Source of the DNA: an uncultured Methanobrevibacter sp.
Lineage (GTDB): Archaea > Methanobacteriota > Methanobacteria > Methanobacteriales > Methanobacteriaceae
Direction of reading: 5' to 3'
Length of the DNA stretch: 64,000 nucleotides
Assembly: GCA_900314635.1 (NCBI GenBank)
Contig: OMVY01000004.1
Location: 66,878 to 130,877, forward strand
The notes beneath the pieces are model-generated. The model was not told the origin of the DNA and ran no database searches. It saw nothing but the letters and a program-made list of their open reading frames with translations. A program made the position numbers and the translations under genes. Of the stretch, positions 18,590-28,067 are shown piece by piece. The stretch's first letter is position 1. Every line of letters starts with the position of its first letter.

Positions 18590-18857
18590 TTCCACTTTTT
18601 AAAAGCAGATTTTTTCTTTTGAAAAGATTTGCTTAATTTTTTTTAAATATTCGTTTTTTATTGCTTTTTTTTAAATATTTAGTTTTTTTATTACTTTTTT
18701 TAAATCATTTTTTTAATAAATCTATTATTTCTGAAAGTTTTATTTATTTTCCTTAAATAGCTTGATTTTGCTTTTAATTGATTTAATAATTTATTTTACA
18801 ATTGCTGCTTGAATTCATTCAAAAATTATATATATTCAAAAAGTAATACAGATTATT

Positions 18858-19250
18858 ATGAATAGAATACCTAATCCTGACATTGAAGTTCCTGATGAGA
18901 AGGTAGCAATGGCATTTTTCAGAAGCATTCGTTGGGTGAATGGTGTTTATTGTCCCAAATGCAAATCTTATAATATAAACAACAGGGGAATTCAAGGAAG
19001 AACACGAAGATACTCTTGCAAGGACTGTGGATCTAATTTCAATGATTTCACCGGCACTTTTTTCCACAAAAGCAAGATTCCTCTTGGAATAATGTTGTAT
19101 ATCCTGTTTAATTTGGATAATAAAACAACTACCCAATTGTCTGAAGAATTAGACTACAGCAGGCAATGCATTTCAAGAATATCAAAGCTATTCCGCGACA
19201 AGCTATTAACCAATCCGGAATATTTTGATTTTGATGAAGAAGAGCAATAA
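18858..19250 (+). CDS. IS1595-type zinc-ribbon protein without a transposase domain
   Basis: 130 residues. CPKCKSYNINNRG at about 34-46 and YSCKDCGSNFND at about 54-65 form a CxxC...CxxC zinc ribbon like the N-terminus of IS1595/ISXO2 transposases; a helix-turn-helix-like part follows (TTQLSEELDYSRQCISRISKLF). The DDE catalytic domain is absent and there are no terminal inverted repeats, so it is either a remnant or, as its intact frame and own promoter suggest, a domesticated DNA-binding protein. A TATA box (AATTATATATATTC, 18825-18838) ends about 20 bp before the ATG and there is no ribosome site, so its mRNA is probably leaderless. Confidence 0.75.
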   Translation: MNRIPNPDIEVPDEKVAMAFFRSIRWVNGVYCPKCKSYNINNRGIQGRTRRYSCKDCGSNFNDFTGTFFHKSKIPLGIMLYILFNLDNKTTTQLSEELDYSRQCISRISKLFRDKLLTNPEYFDFDEEEQ

Positions 19251-19887
19251 CTGTTTTTTTTAAATTTATTTCTTAATTCAATAACCAATATTTTTTTTTT
19301 AAAAATCAAGCTCTTTATTCAATAACAAAATCTTGATTGTAAGCATGTTATTACAGATTTTTCTATATTTGTTAGTTTGTTATTACAATTTTGTTAGCAT
19401 ATCAGTTCAAAAATTTATTAACAATTGTTAATTTATTCAAAATTTTTTTCTAATAAATTCCTCTTTTTGTAGAATTTCCAATGTTAGTTTAATCTTACAT
19501 GAAAAGTTTATTGATTTTTCTTAATTGGATAGGTATAATTAAAAAATATATATTTTTTATTAAAAAATATTAATCAATTTATAGTTATTTTAAAATATTT
19601 TTAATAATTTTATAAAATTTCATTTATTTTGCTATATTCTGTTAGTGATATATAAAACTGTTATGTAATGTTTTCCTTAATATTTTAAAAGAATTTACAT
19701 TGTTATTTTTTTAAAATTACTAATCTGGTTTCCTATTTTTTGTACTGTTAAAATAACAGTCCTTTATTCAATAAAAAACATTATATATGATGGTTTCACA
19801 TAATATAAAATTAGATAATAAGTTTTTTTCGCTAATCATATTGGATTTTTGATAAAAAATTATTATTAAAAAAACTATGGTGAAACT
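19251..19887 (+). promoter_or_regulatory. Long intergenic region upstream of the ABC transporter
   Basis: 637 bp without a gene. It holds AATCAAG/CTTGATT arms at about 19304-19338 (possible terminator of the zinc-ribbon gene), three copies of a TATTCAATAA-like motif (near 19272, 19314 and 19763), direct repeats CTGTTA (19640, 19660), and a perfect palindrome ACTGTTA-AAA-TAACAGT at 19744-19760. TATA candidates for the transporter gene are ATTATATATGATGG (about 19789) and ATAATATAAAATTAG (about 19801). Confidence 0.5.
19744..19760 (+). promoter_or_regulatory. ACTGTTA palindrome, candidate operator of the ABC transporter
   Basis: Two perfect 7-bp arms, ACTGTTA and TAACAGT, separated by AAA. It lies about 130 bp before the substrate-binding protein start and about 30-45 bp upstream of the candidate TATA box, a place where archaeal activators or repressors bind. 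CTGTTA half-sites recur 85-105 bp further upstream. Confidence 0.45.
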
Positions 19888-20829
19888 ATGGATAAAAAAA
19901 TACTGGCTATTATTGCTGTAATTGTTGTTATCCTTGTAGCTTGCGGCGCATACTTTGCAATGGGATCCTCAGGGGATACTGTAAGAATCGGTCACCTGCA
20001 ATCCGACCACGATTCAGCATTGTTTGTAGCAAAAGCTCAAGATCAATATGCTAAAAATGGAATTAATGTACAAATTACTCAATTCAACAACGGTGGAGAC
20101 TTGATGACTGCTGTTGCTGCTGGAGACATAGATGTTGGTTATGTTGGAATCACTCCTGCAATGAGTTCAATTTCCAAAGGAGTTCCTGTAAAAGTAGTAT
20201 CAGGTGCTCAAACTGAAGGTTCAGGCCTTGTAGTGGATAAAGACTCAAACATCAATTCAGTTGCTGACTTGAAAGGCAAGACTGTAGCTACTCCAGGTGC
20301 TGCTACTATCCAGCAAATGCTTTTAACAGATGTTTTAAACCAGAACGGCATGGATATCAAGGATTTAAAAGTAACCAATTTGAAAGCTGCTCAAATGGTT
20401 GATGCTATCAAATCAAACCAGATCGATGCTTTCATCATATGGGAGCCATACTCAACCATCGCTGTTCAATCTGGTGAAGGTAAGCTTCTCATGAACTCTT
20501 CTGAAATTGAACCCGGCCACCCATGCTGCTGTATTGTAGCAACCGATGACTTCATTGCAAATCATCCGGATGAGCTCGACACTATTTTGAAGATTCACGA
20601 AAATGCAACAAACTACATCAATGAGAACCCTAAGGAAGCTGCTGAATTGCTGCCTGATGACATCGTTCCTGACAGGGAAATCCAAGGACAAATCCTTGAA
20701 AACACCAACTTCATCTCAGGACTTGATGATGAATACAAGCAGAATGTCATGGACTTCATGAACCTTGAAGTAAAATTAGGCGTACTCGAAAAGCCTCTCA
20801 CTGAGAGTCAAATTTTCGCTGATTTATAA
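19888..20829 (+). CDS. ABC transporter substrate-binding lipoprotein, NMT1/TauA type
   Basis: 313 residues. A hydrophobic N-terminus at 5-24 ends in LVACG, a lipobox, so the protein should be lipid-anchored outside the membrane. VRIGHLQSDHDSALFVAKAQ, GGDLMTAVAAGDIDVGYVG and DLKGKTVATPGA are hallmarks of the nitrate/sulfonate/pyrimidine-precursor binding group (NMT1-like). EPGHPCCCIVATDDF contains three consecutive cysteines near residue 211. Substrate is not determined: sulfonates such as coenzyme M or taurine, or the thiamine precursor HMP, are possible. A terminator separates it from the permease and ATPase genes. Confidence 0.88.
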   Translation: MDKKILAIIAVIVVILVACGAYFAMGSSGDTVRIGHLQSDHDSALFVAKAQDQYAKNGINVQITQFNNGGDLMTAVAAGDIDVGYVGITPAMSSISKGVPVKVVSGAQTEGSGLVVDKDSNINSVADLKGKTVATPGAATIQQMLLTDVLNQNGMDIKDLKVTNLKAAQMVDAIKSNQIDAFIIWEPYSTIAVQSGEGKLLMNSSEIEPGHPCCCIVATDDFIANHPDELDTILKIHENATNYINENPKEAAELLPDDIVPDREIQGQILENTNFISGLDDEYKQNVMDFMNLEVKLGVLEKPLTESQIFADL

Positions 20830-20831
20830 TT

Positions 20832-20874
20832 GAAATTGAAGAAATTTTTCTTTAATTTCTTTTTTTCTTTTTTT
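20832..20874 (+). terminator. Strong terminator between the binding-protein and permease genes
   Basis: GAAATTGAAGAA (20832-20843) pairs with TTCTTTAATTTC (20848-20859) over 12 positions with one G-U pair and a 4-base loop, followed by TTTTTTTCTTTTTTT. It implies that the permease and ATPase depend on read-through or on their own promoter in the 350-bp gap that follows. Confidence 0.8.
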
Positions 20875-21192
20875 AATAATTCCTTTTGGGATTTAACGAT
20901 TTTTCTTATGATTTTGGTTTTTATATTTGCTTGGTGTTTTATTATTTAATTTCTATCTACTTTACTTTTATTAAATCCTAAATTATATATATCATGTTTT
21001 AATAAAATTATAAAATGTATAAAATAACTTGAAAGTTAGATTTTAAATTGTTAATGAAAATTATTAAAATAAATAATGGCAATCATTAACAGCTCCTTTG
21101 ATTATTTTTATTAAATGGCTAATAATATTATTGATTTCGCCTTTGCTTATTTTAATAAAAAACATTATTTAAAAAAATAGAATGTGATTTAT
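20875..21192 (+). other. Gap between binding protein and permease
   Basis: About 320 bp of AT-rich sequence. A TATA-like CCTAAATTATATATATC lies near 20981-20996, and imperfect copies of GATTATTTTTATTAAA / GCTTATTTTAATAAA with ATTGATTTCG occur around 21100-21165. No gene seen. It probably holds a second promoter for the permease-ATPase unit. Confidence 0.35.
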
Positions 21193-21936
21193 GTGGATGT
21201 AAAAAATAAATTTCTACCTTTTATACTGCCTATTATAATTCTTATTGTGTGGTACTTGATTACAGAGCAATTGCATTTGATTCCATACTATGTATTGCCA
21301 AGTCCTGTTGATGTTTTAAGCGCTGCTTATAAAATTATAATCAACGGCAGTCTTCTTAAAAACACAGTCGACACACTGATTAAAGTGTTCCTGGGTATTG
21401 GACTTGCATCTTTGATAGCTATTCCATTAGGTATTGTCTTAGGATGGTCCAGGACTTTGGAGCGTTTCTGCTCTCTTATAATAAGTATATTAAGGCCTGT
21501 TCCACCTATTGCATGGATTCCATTCGCTATTCTTTGGTTTGGTATTGGATTGTCTTCAGCAGTATTCGTTATCTTTTTAGGATGTGTGTTCACTGTACTT
21601 GTATACACCATCGATGGTGTGAGAAGAACCGACAAGGTTTTAGTTGAATCCGCCCAGACATTGGGGGCAAGCGACTGGGATGTGCTGACAAAGGTCATAT
21701 GGCCTTCTTCAATACCTTATATAGTGTCAGGATTGAAAGTAGGTGTGAGCATAGGATTGATGTGTACCATTTCATCAGAGATGATTGCATCAACCTCAGG
21801 TTTAGGTTATATGATTCTTACAGCAAGCCAGCTGTTCGATCCAGGTACAACTGTGATTGGTATTTTGGTAATAGGTGTAATTGGTATAGCATTTGACTTT
21901 GTATTCAGAAGAATTCAGGAGAGAATCTTCTGGTAG
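21193..21936 (+). CDS. ABC transporter permease, NitT/TauT type
   Basis: About 247 residues. Start is uncertain: GTG 21193 has TGTGAT four bases upstream, while GTG 21184 adds three residues. Six hydrophobic segments are visible, and the cytoplasmic EAA loop ESAQTLGASDWDVLTKVIWPSS at about 155-176 contacts the ATPase. The N-terminal LPSPVDVLSAAY and the ending FRRIQERIFW are typical for the SsuC/TauC/ThiX group. Located 350 bp downstream of the binding protein and 83 bp upstream of the ATPase. Confidence 0.9.
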   Translation: MDVKNKFLPFILPIIILIVWYLITEQLHLIPYYVLPSPVDVLSAAYKIIINGSLLKNTVDTLIKVFLGIGLASLIAIPLGIVLGWSRTLERFCSLIISILRPVPPIAWIPFAILWFGIGLSSAVFVIFLGCVFTVLVYTIDGVRRTDKVLVESAQTLGASDWDVLTKVIWPSSIPYIVSGLKVGVSIGLMCTISSEMIASTSGLGYMILTASQLFDPGTTVIGILVIGVIGIAFDFVFRRIQERIFW

Positions 21937-22019
21937 ATGGAAGAGTTTTATTAGAATCCTCTTCTTAGATGGAGGAGTTCTAGAATCTTCTGATAATTAT
22001 TTTATTGAAAGGTGTTTAA

Positions 22020-22772
22020 GTGTCAATTGATGTTAATAACGTTTCTAAATCATTTATAACTAAAGACAAGGATTTCACTGCTGTAAAGGATATAAATCTC
22101 CATGTTGATGATGGAGAGTTTATCTGCCTTCTAGGTCCTTCAGGCTGTGGAAAAACAACTCTTTTAAGGATGATTGGTGGATTGGAGACTCCCGATAGTG
22201 GTGAGATCTATGCTGATGGAAATCTTGTTGAAGGTCCATCCAAGGACCGTGGATTCATTTTCCAGCAATATTCCCTCTTTCCTTGGCTGAATGTTTTGGA
22301 CAATGTTACTTTTGGTTTAAATATTACTGAGAATGATAAAAAGGAAGAGAATATTCAAGCTGCTGAGAGGTATCTTGACAGAGTGGGACTTTCCGACTTC
22401 AAGTATTCATATCCTCATGAGCTGTCTGGAGGAATGAAGCAGAGAGTTGCTATTGTACGTTCACTGCTTAACCATACTCCTATTCTGCTTATGGACGAGC
22501 CTTTTTCAGCTGTAGACATGCAGAACAGGCACAGCCTGCAGGAGCAGCTTTTGGGAGTCTGGAAAAGATTTGAAACTACAATCGTATTTGTAACCCACGA
22601 TGTGGATGAAGCGGTATTTCTAGCAGACAAGATTGTCATCATGGACAAGAATCCAGGCAGGATTCAGCAGATAGTTGAAGTTGATCTGCCTAGAATTAGA
22701 AAACGAGATTCCAAAGAATTCCTGGATCTTCTTGAATATGTTGAAAGCTTGTTAGGTGTTTGGGAAGATTAA
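22020..22772 (+). CDS. ABC transporter ATPase, NitT/TauT type
   Basis: 250 residues from GTG 22020 with AAAGGTG upstream. Walker A GPSGCGKTT at about 39-47, Q-loop FQQYSLFPW, signature LSGGMKQRVAI, Walker B ILLMDEPFSAVD and switch THDVDEA are all intact. It closes with VESLLGVWED. Energises the permease at 21193; the substrate of the system is not known. The gap before it contains an imperfect duplication of GATGGAGGAGTTCTAGAATC-like sequence. Confidence 0.94.
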   Translation: MSIDVNNVSKSFITKDKDFTAVKDINLHVDDGEFICLLGPSGCGKTTLLRMIGGLETPDSGEIYADGNLVEGPSKDRGFIFQQYSLFPWLNVLDNVTFGLNITENDKKEENIQAAERYLDRVGLSDFKYSYPHELSGGMKQRVAIVRSLLNHTPILLMDEPFSAVDMQNRHSLQEQLLGVWKRFETTIVFVTHDVDEAVFLADKIVIMDKNPGRIQQIVEVDLPRIRKRDSKEFLDLLEYVESLLGVWED

Positions 22773-22820
22773 TTTCCCTCTTTTTAATTTTTTTTTAAAA
22801 TAAGTTTAATTATCTTTGTT

Positions 22821-22925
22821 TAATATTTTTTTCACGTTTTTTTTTTAAAAATAGTTTAGGACTGCTTTTTTTAATATTTTTTTCATGTTTTTTTTTTTAA
22901 AAATAGTTTAGGACTGCTTTTTTTT
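22821..22925. repeat. Two-copy 51-54 bp repeat between converging genes
   Basis: A unit beginning TAATATTTTTTTCA and ending AATAGTTTAGGACTGC plus T-run occurs at 22821 and at 22872. Each copy carries two runs of six to twelve T on the plus strand, so the duplication doubles the U-tract terminator of the ATPase gene. Confidence 0.85.
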
Positions 22926-22991
22926 AATATTATATATTTTATAGTATTTTTTTTAAAAAATAGATAAAAAAGATATTTTTATACCTTTTTT

Positions 22992-23795
22992 TTATATTAT
23001 GAACGGTTTTGAATTAAAATTAGGATTCAAAGTGCCATAACGGCCGTTTTTAACAGATTCATAAACAAATTTCAATGAATTTTGAATGGACAGCTCAAGA
23101 TTGTTTTGACTTGAACCGTCAGCAATTTTCTGATTCTTATCCAATCTAACAAGATTGGCCGTAACAGCTGCTGAAAAGCTGCAGCCTGTGCCATGAACAT
23201 TATCGGATTCAATCAAGTCCTGATGTATTGTAGTCAGTTCATCCTTTTGCTTGTTGTAGATTATATTTGTTCCATTCAAATGTCCGCCGGTTATGATGAC
23301 ACTGCAGTATTTTCCTATCTTAAAAGCGGCTTCAACAGCATCCTCTTCTGTTTCAATTTTCATGTTTGAAAGCTTTTCGGCTTCGCTGACATTTGGAGTG
23401 ACCAGAATGGATTTATCAAGCAGGTATTTTTTCATTGAATCAGCGGTTTTCTCTTTTGCAAGACTGTCTCCTGCACTTGCCACCATCACCGGATCAACAA
23501 CTATCTTTAAATCATATTCTTCGACCTTTTTGCTTACAAGTTGTATGATTTCCTTTGAGTATAACAAGCCTGTCTTTGCGTATTTTACATCATAGTCATC
23601 AAATATGGAATCTATCTGTTCGCTTATATATTCAGCCCTTACAGGTTCAACAGAAAACACTTTTTTAGGGTTTTGAGCAGTCAGGCTTGTAACTACCGCA
23701 CATGGGTGAAGTCCGAAGGACGCCATGGTTTTAACATCTTCCAGTATTCCAGCTCCTCCAGATGGGTCGAAGCCAGCTATTGTAAGCCCTATCAT
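22992..23795 (-). CDS. thiD: Hydroxymethylpyrimidine/phosphomethylpyrimidine kinase
   Basis: 267 residues. Phosphorylates HMP and HMP-P for thiamine synthesis. GFDPSGGAGILEDVKTMASFG at 8-28 is the substrate-binding start; DPVMVASAGDSL, the NVSEAEKLS strand, the ITGGHLNG strand and HGTGCSFSAAV (anion hole, catalytic Cys) near 202-212 are intact. Many archaeal ThiD are fused to ThiN; this one is not. Last gene of proS-cofC-thiD, 8 bp after cofC. Its position opposite an NMT1-type transporter is suggestive but they are not in one operon. Confidence 0.95.
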   Translation of the reverse strand: MIGLTIAGFDPSGGAGILEDVKTMASFGLHPCAVVTSLTAQNPKKVFSVEPVRAEYISEQIDSIFDDYDVKYAKTGLLYSKEIIQLVSKKVEEYDLKIVVDPVMVASAGDSLAKEKTADSMKKYLLDKSILVTPNVSEAEKLSNMKIETEEDAVEAAFKIGKYCSVIITGGHLNGTNIIYNKQKDELTTIHQDLIESDNVHGTGCSFSAAVTANLVRLDKNQKIADGSSQNNLELSIQNSLKFVYESVKNGRYGTLNPNFNSKPFII

Positions 23796-23803
23796 AATAT
23801 TCC

Positions 23804-24472
23804 TTACCTTATGACCTTAAGTCTTTCATGGCCGTGCATTGACTCCACAGTGATGCCCAGTGATTCCAGATAAGTCTTGGTTTCGGTTCCGTTTCCATGA
23901 AGCATGATTTCTCCCAGATCTTCTGGAGTGTTTACATCAAGAGCCATGAAAAAGGAGTCATGGACCATCGGATTCAGATTTTTCTTGTAGGCTTCATTCA
24001 CATGCTTTTCAAAGCTGAAGCCTTCGAATTTCATATCAATAGCCAGCGGCTTCATGATGATTGTATTGGTTCCCCCTCCTTTGGATGGAACGATGATGAA
24101 ATCAAGTTTCTTGGACTGCTTGATTAGTAATTCAATATTGGTCTTTCCAATAAGAGGAATGTCTGATGGTAGAATAATAACTTTCCTTGTCTTTGTCCTG
24201 CACCATTTCATTGCCTGCTTCAATGCCTTGTTCAAGTTTGAATTGTCATTTTCAACAATTGTTTCAAGCTCGAGCTCCCTTGCAAAGGATAATACATCTT
24301 CATCCTTGCTGATGATGACTATCTTGTCGACAACAGGCTTCAATGCATTTGTAATGTCCTTAAGCATGGCTTTAAGAAGGTGTTCACGCTCCTTTGGGCT
24401 TAAAAAAGGTGAAAGCCTTGTTTTAGCATGGGCGAACTGATTGACTGGAATTATTGCATAAACATTATCCAT
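23804..24472 (-). CDS. cofC: 2-phospho-L-lactate guanylyltransferase
   Basis: 222 residues. Activates 2-phospho-L-lactate with GTP to give the F420 precursor LPPG. IPVNQFAHAKTRLSPFLSPKER at 7-28 is the nucleotide-binding signature of CofC; VIILPSDIPLIG carries the metal-binding Asp (PSDIPL), and GGGTNTIIMKP is the typical later motif. The C-terminal ~30 residues (LESLGITVESMHGHERLKVIR) are an extension. Second gene of a three-gene minus-strand group with proS and thiD. Confidence 0.95.
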   Translation of the reverse strand: MDNVYAIIPVNQFAHAKTRLSPFLSPKEREHLLKAMLKDITNALKPVVDKIVIISKDEDVLSFARELELETIVENDNSNLNKALKQAMKWCRTKTRKVIILPSDIPLIGKTNIELLIKQSKKLDFIIVPSKGGGTNTIIMKPLAIDMKFEGFSFEKHVNEAYKKNLNPMVHDSFFMALDVNTPEDLGEIMLHGNGTETKTYLESLGITVESMHGHERLKVIR

Positions 24473-24530
24473 TTTACCATCCCAATATTGTGAATCGATT
24501 TTTAAGTTTCGGTTTATAGTTTTTAATTAT

Positions 24531-25958
24531 TTAATATGTTTTAGCCATTAAAGCAATGTGTTTGGCTGGTTTTCCACAATGAGGGCAGACTTTATCTGTT
24601 TCAATATCCTCTTCGGTGATTCCAAGAACATCGACATCTGTTTCCTCTTCGATGGCTTTTCCACATTCCTCGTCTCCGCACCAGTGGAATGAAATGACTT
24701 TTCCATCATCAACCAAGCTGGCAACATCATCAAGTGAATCCACTTCAATCAAATGGCTTTCCTGAGACTTCCAGGCATTTTCCTTTAAATTGGAATCGAT
24801 TTCGCCAAGGAGTTCGATGATTTTTGCAGGAATGTCCTCGTCAAGGTCGATTTCCATCTTTTCTTCAGTGTCCCTTCTTCCAATAACTGCCTTGTTGTTT
24901 TCAAGGTCTCTAGGACCAAGTTCGAACCTAATAGGAGTTCCCTTCAACTCCCAATCGAAGAATTTCTTTCCAGGACGGATGTCTCTTGTGTCCATGTCTA
25001 CTCGAATGCCATTGCTCTCAAGAGCTTCCTTGATTTCCTCACATTTGGCCATTACCTCTTCTGCGCCTTTTTTAAAGATGATTGGAATGATGGTGACCTG
25101 ACTTGGAGAGATTGTAGGAGGTAGAACCAGTCCCTTTTCATCGCCGTGAGCTGCGATTGCCGCTGCAATAACCCTGTCTGAAATACCGTAGCAGGTTTGA
25201 TATGCATATTCATGCTCTCCTTCCTTGTTTTCAAAGGTTATGTCAAATGTTTCTGCAAATGTCTGGCCTAGGTTGTGGACTGTGCCTATCTGCAAGGTCT
25301 TTCCATCAGGCATGATTGTGTCGAATGCCATTGTGTATTCTGCTCCAGGGAACTTGTCCCAGACAGGTCTCTTGCTTATCAGGTATGGAATTCCCATCTC
25401 ATCGAAGAGTGTTTTATAGATTTCTATTCCTGTTTCCACTTGCTCGGCGCACTCTTCAGCTGATGAGTGCACTGTATGAGCCTCAGCGAATGTGGTGATT
25501 TCTCTCACGCGGATAAGCGGCCTTGTGTGCTTTGTTTCATATCTGAATGTATTTACAACTTGATATTGCTTGATTGGGAGATCTATGTGGGACCTTATCC
25601 ATAATGAAAACATCGGATACATTGAAGTCTCGCTGGTCGGTCTTAATGCTAGTTTTTCATTTAATTCAGTAGGTCCTCCATGGGTTACCCAGTATACCTC
25701 GTCTTCGAATCCCTTTACATGAATGCCTTCTTTTGCAAGCTCTGTTTCAGGAATAAGCATTGGGAAGAGGACTTCCTCATGGTCCTTGTCGAGCAATTCC
25801 CTGTAGATGTTCAAAGTGTGTTTTCTGATTTGAAATCCATAAGGCAGCCATACTGCCATTCCCTTGATAGGATATCTTGCATCTGTAATCTGAGCTACTT
25901 CCAAAATATTATGGAACCATTCGCTAAAGTTTGTTGCTTTATCTCCGTAATCCGCCAC
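24531..25958 (-). CDS. proS: Prolyl-tRNA synthetase, archaeal/eukaryotic type
   Basis: 475 residues. Class II synthetase of the ProS type 3 group. [23 protein letters not shown] is near residues 21-44; motif 2 is [21 protein letters not shown], and the class II motif 3 is [13 protein letters not shown] in the anticodon-binding part. The C-terminal domain has paired cysteines (CGDEECG and CPHCGKP) for zinc and ends in KTY; this ends in AKTY, a terminal Tyr being characteristic. Start has GTGATATAGTGGCGG-like context (GGTGATATAG upstream). Confidence 0.96.
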   Translation of the reverse strand: MADYGDKATNFSEWFHNILEVAQITDARYPIKGMAVWLPYGFQIRKHTLNIYRELLDKDHEEVLFPMLIPETELAKEGIHVKGFEDEVYWVTHGGPTELNEKLALRPTSETSMYPMFSLWIRSHIDLPIKQYQVVNTFRYETKHTRPLIRVREITTFAEAHTVHSSAEECAEQVETGIEIYKTLFDEMGIPYLISKRPVWDKFPGAEYTMAFDTIMPDGKTLQIGTVHNLGQTFAETFDITFENKEGEHEYAYQTCYGISDRVIAAAIAAHGDEKGLVLPPTISPSQVTIIPIIFKKGAEEVMAKCEEIKEALESNGIRVDMDTRDIRPGKKFFDWELKGTPIRFELGPRDLENNKAVIGRRDTEEKMEIDLDEDIPAKIIELLGEIDSNLKENAWKSQESHLIEVDSLDDVASLVDDGKVISFHWCGDEECGKAIEEETDVDVLGITEEDIETDKVCPHCGKPAKHIALMAKTY

Positions 25959-26292
25959 TATATCACCATATTTAATTAAAATCTTAATAAGAATAATATT
26001 TGTATTTAGTTATTGCCAGTCTTTATAAATTAAACAAAGTTCTAACTAATATATCAATATATATTTTTGGTATTTATTTTTAATAAGTTTAAGTATTTAA
26101 TTTAGGTATTTTTAATATTTCAACTTAAGGCTATGAATTTTAAAATATCCTCCTTTAAATCTTATTTCTTTAAAAAGATGTTTTTTATGAATTTTTATGA
26201 ATAAAACAAAACACTTTTAATTAAGTGCGTACATAAATATAAATGTATAATTTAAATTATTTGATTAAATAAAATTTTAAAAAGGAGAAATC
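25959..26292. promoter_or_regulatory. Divergent promoter region of proS and egsA
   Basis: 334 bp of AT-rich sequence between proS (minus) and egsA (plus). The egsA side has AAATATAAATGTATAATTTAAA (about 26235-26256) as TATA candidate and AAAAGGAGAAATC as ribosome site. A half-match to the TTTAGG motif at 26100 has no second arm. No gene seen. Confidence 0.45.
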
Positions 26293-27336
26293 ATGTATTA
26301 TAAAAAGATTCAAATGCCTAGAGAAGTGCATATAGGCCCTAATGTCTTGGATGCCGTAGGACCAATATGTAAAGATTTACGTTTATTTGATGAGGCTCTT
26401 GTCGTATCAGGTGAGCATACCTATGACATTGCAGGTCGTCAGGCTGTTGAAGCAATGGAAAATGCTGATTTTGGCGTGGACTGTATCACCGTCGCTGATG
26501 CCTCCCTTGACTCTGTAAAAAAGGTTCAGGATAGAATAGGAAATGCTTCTGTTGTTCTTGGCGTAGGTGGCGGAAAGATTATCGATGTTGCAAAGCTCGC
26601 TTCAACTAATGAATCCGTTCATTTCATATCCGTTCCAACTACAGCTTCTCATGACGGCATCGCTTCACCAATGGCTTCAATCAAGAAGGACAAAGGTTCT
26701 GTTTCCATGCAGGCCCAATCTCCTATAGCTGTTGTTGCAGATACTGAAATCATCAAGAATTCTCCTTTCAAACTGCTTTCTTCAGGCTGCGCGGATATTG
26801 TTTCCAATTATACAGCTATACGTGACTGGCAATTGTCCCATAGATTGACAAATGAATATTACAGCGAGTCTGCGGCTTCCTTGTCTGAAATGACTGCTAA
26901 ATTGATTTTAAAATCTGCTGAAAGCATTAAGGAAGGCTTGGAGGAAAGCGCCCGTATTGTTGTAAAATCATTGTTTTCAAGCGGAATGGCAATCAGCATT
27001 GCAAATTCAAGCAGACCTGCAAGTGGTTCCGAACACCTGTTTTCTCATGCATTGGATAGGATAGCTAAAAAACCTGCATTGCACGGAGAACAGTGCGGTG
27101 TTGGATGTATAATGATGATGGAACTGCAGGGAGGAGACTGGAGATTCATCCAATCAGCTCTTAAAGCAGTAAAGGCTCCAATCAATGCAGAAGGACTGGG
27201 AGTTGATCCGGAAGAGATTATCGAAGCACTGATGCTTGCTCCTAAAATCCGTCCAGACCGCTACACAATCCTCGGAGAAAGAGGGCTTACAAGAGAAGCA
27301 GCCGTTAATCTGGCTACTAGAACTGAAGTTATTTAA
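26293..27336 (+). CDS. egsA: Glycerol-1-phosphate dehydrogenase
   Basis: 347 residues, the family length. Reduces dihydroxyacetone phosphate to sn-glycerol-1-phosphate, the backbone of archaeal lipids, using NAD(P)H. VVLGVGGGKIIDVAKLAS near 91-108 is the nucleotide-binding motif; PTTASHDGIASPMAS contains the substrate region; zinc ligands are seen as DIVSN, HLFSHALD and LHGEQCGVG. Cytoplasmic. Start ATG with AAAAGGAG. Adjacent to UPF0179 and rpiA, an order shared with Methanothermobacter. Confidence 0.96.
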   Translation: MYYKKIQMPREVHIGPNVLDAVGPICKDLRLFDEALVVSGEHTYDIAGRQAVEAMENADFGVDCITVADASLDSVKKVQDRIGNASVVLGVGGGKIIDVAKLASTNESVHFISVPTTASHDGIASPMASIKKDKGSVSMQAQSPIAVVADTEIIKNSPFKLLSSGCADIVSNYTAIRDWQLSHRLTNEYYSESAASLSEMTAKLILKSAESIKEGLEESARIVVKSLFSSGMAISIANSSRPASGSEHLFSHALDRIAKKPALHGEQCGVGCIMMMELQGGDWRFIQSALKAVKAPINAEGLGVDPEEIIEALMLAPKIRPDRYTILGERGLTREAAVNLATRTEVI

Positions 27337-27527
27337 TTGAATAATGAAAAATTCTTAATTCTTTAAAGAATCATTTAAAGAATTGTATTTGAATATTTTG
27401 TAGATTAGAACTTTAAATAGGGATATTTTAATATTTTAAATGAGATTATTTAAACTAAGCTTTTAGTTATAAAATTATATTTATTAATGATTATTATTTT
27501 TTCAAAAAAACTATGGGAGATGATTGA

Positions 27528-27965
27528 TTGATAACTTTAATTGGTAAAAATATAGCTAAAGAAGGACTTAGTTTTGTATTTTACGGCCCACTTGAAGAAT
27601 GCTCAAACTGCAGATTCAAATCATCTTGCGTAGATTCTTTGGAAATAGGTCGCAAATATGCAATTACTGAGGTTCGTGATGTGGAGCAGAAATGCCCGAT
27701 TCATGAAGACGGCTATGTGAAGGTAGTGAATGTTGAAGATGCTGAAACTACCGTGTTGATTGATTCTAAAGGCGTATTTGAAGGCTCCTCATTTGCATTC
27801 AAGAAAATCGAATGCGATGACGAGGACTGCAGCTTCAGACATCTTTGTTTTGCAGAAGGAATAAAAGAGGATGACAAATGCATCTTCGTTAAGGATTTAG
27901 GCAAATTCAAGGACTGTCCTAAAGGCAATTCCTTCCATAAATGCATTATCAAACTGAATCGTTAA
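27528..27965 (+). CDS. UPF0179 family protein
   Basis: 145 residues. The start must be TTG 27528, with GGGAGATGAT a few bases upstream and no in-frame ATG. Eight cysteines arranged as CSNCRFKSSC, KCPIH, CDDEDCSFRHLC and CPKGNSFHKC suggest metal or Fe-S binding. UPF0179 is restricted to methanogens and relatives and has no assigned function. Lies between egsA and rpiA. Confidence 0.92.
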   Translation: MITLIGKNIAKEGLSFVFYGPLEECSNCRFKSSCVDSLEIGRKYAITEVRDVEQKCPIHEDGYVKVVNVEDAETTVLIDSKGVFEGSSFAFKKIECDDEDCSFRHLCFAEGIKEDDKCIFVKDLGKFKDCPKGNSFHKCIIKLNR

Positions 27966-28067
27966 GTTTATCTTTTATTTGTTTATAAAATGCCTATGGT
28001 TATTAAGCCGAAGGCTATTTATGGCTATTTTTTTAAATGGTCTGATTGTTAGATTTATGGTGTTAAT

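Noticed and set aside
18858-19250. Complete insertion sequence
   Set aside because: Zinc ribbon and HTH only; no DDE domain, terminal inverted repeats or target duplication seen.
26098-26112. DtxR-like box upstream of egsA
   Set aside because: Only one TTTAGG arm; second arm absent.
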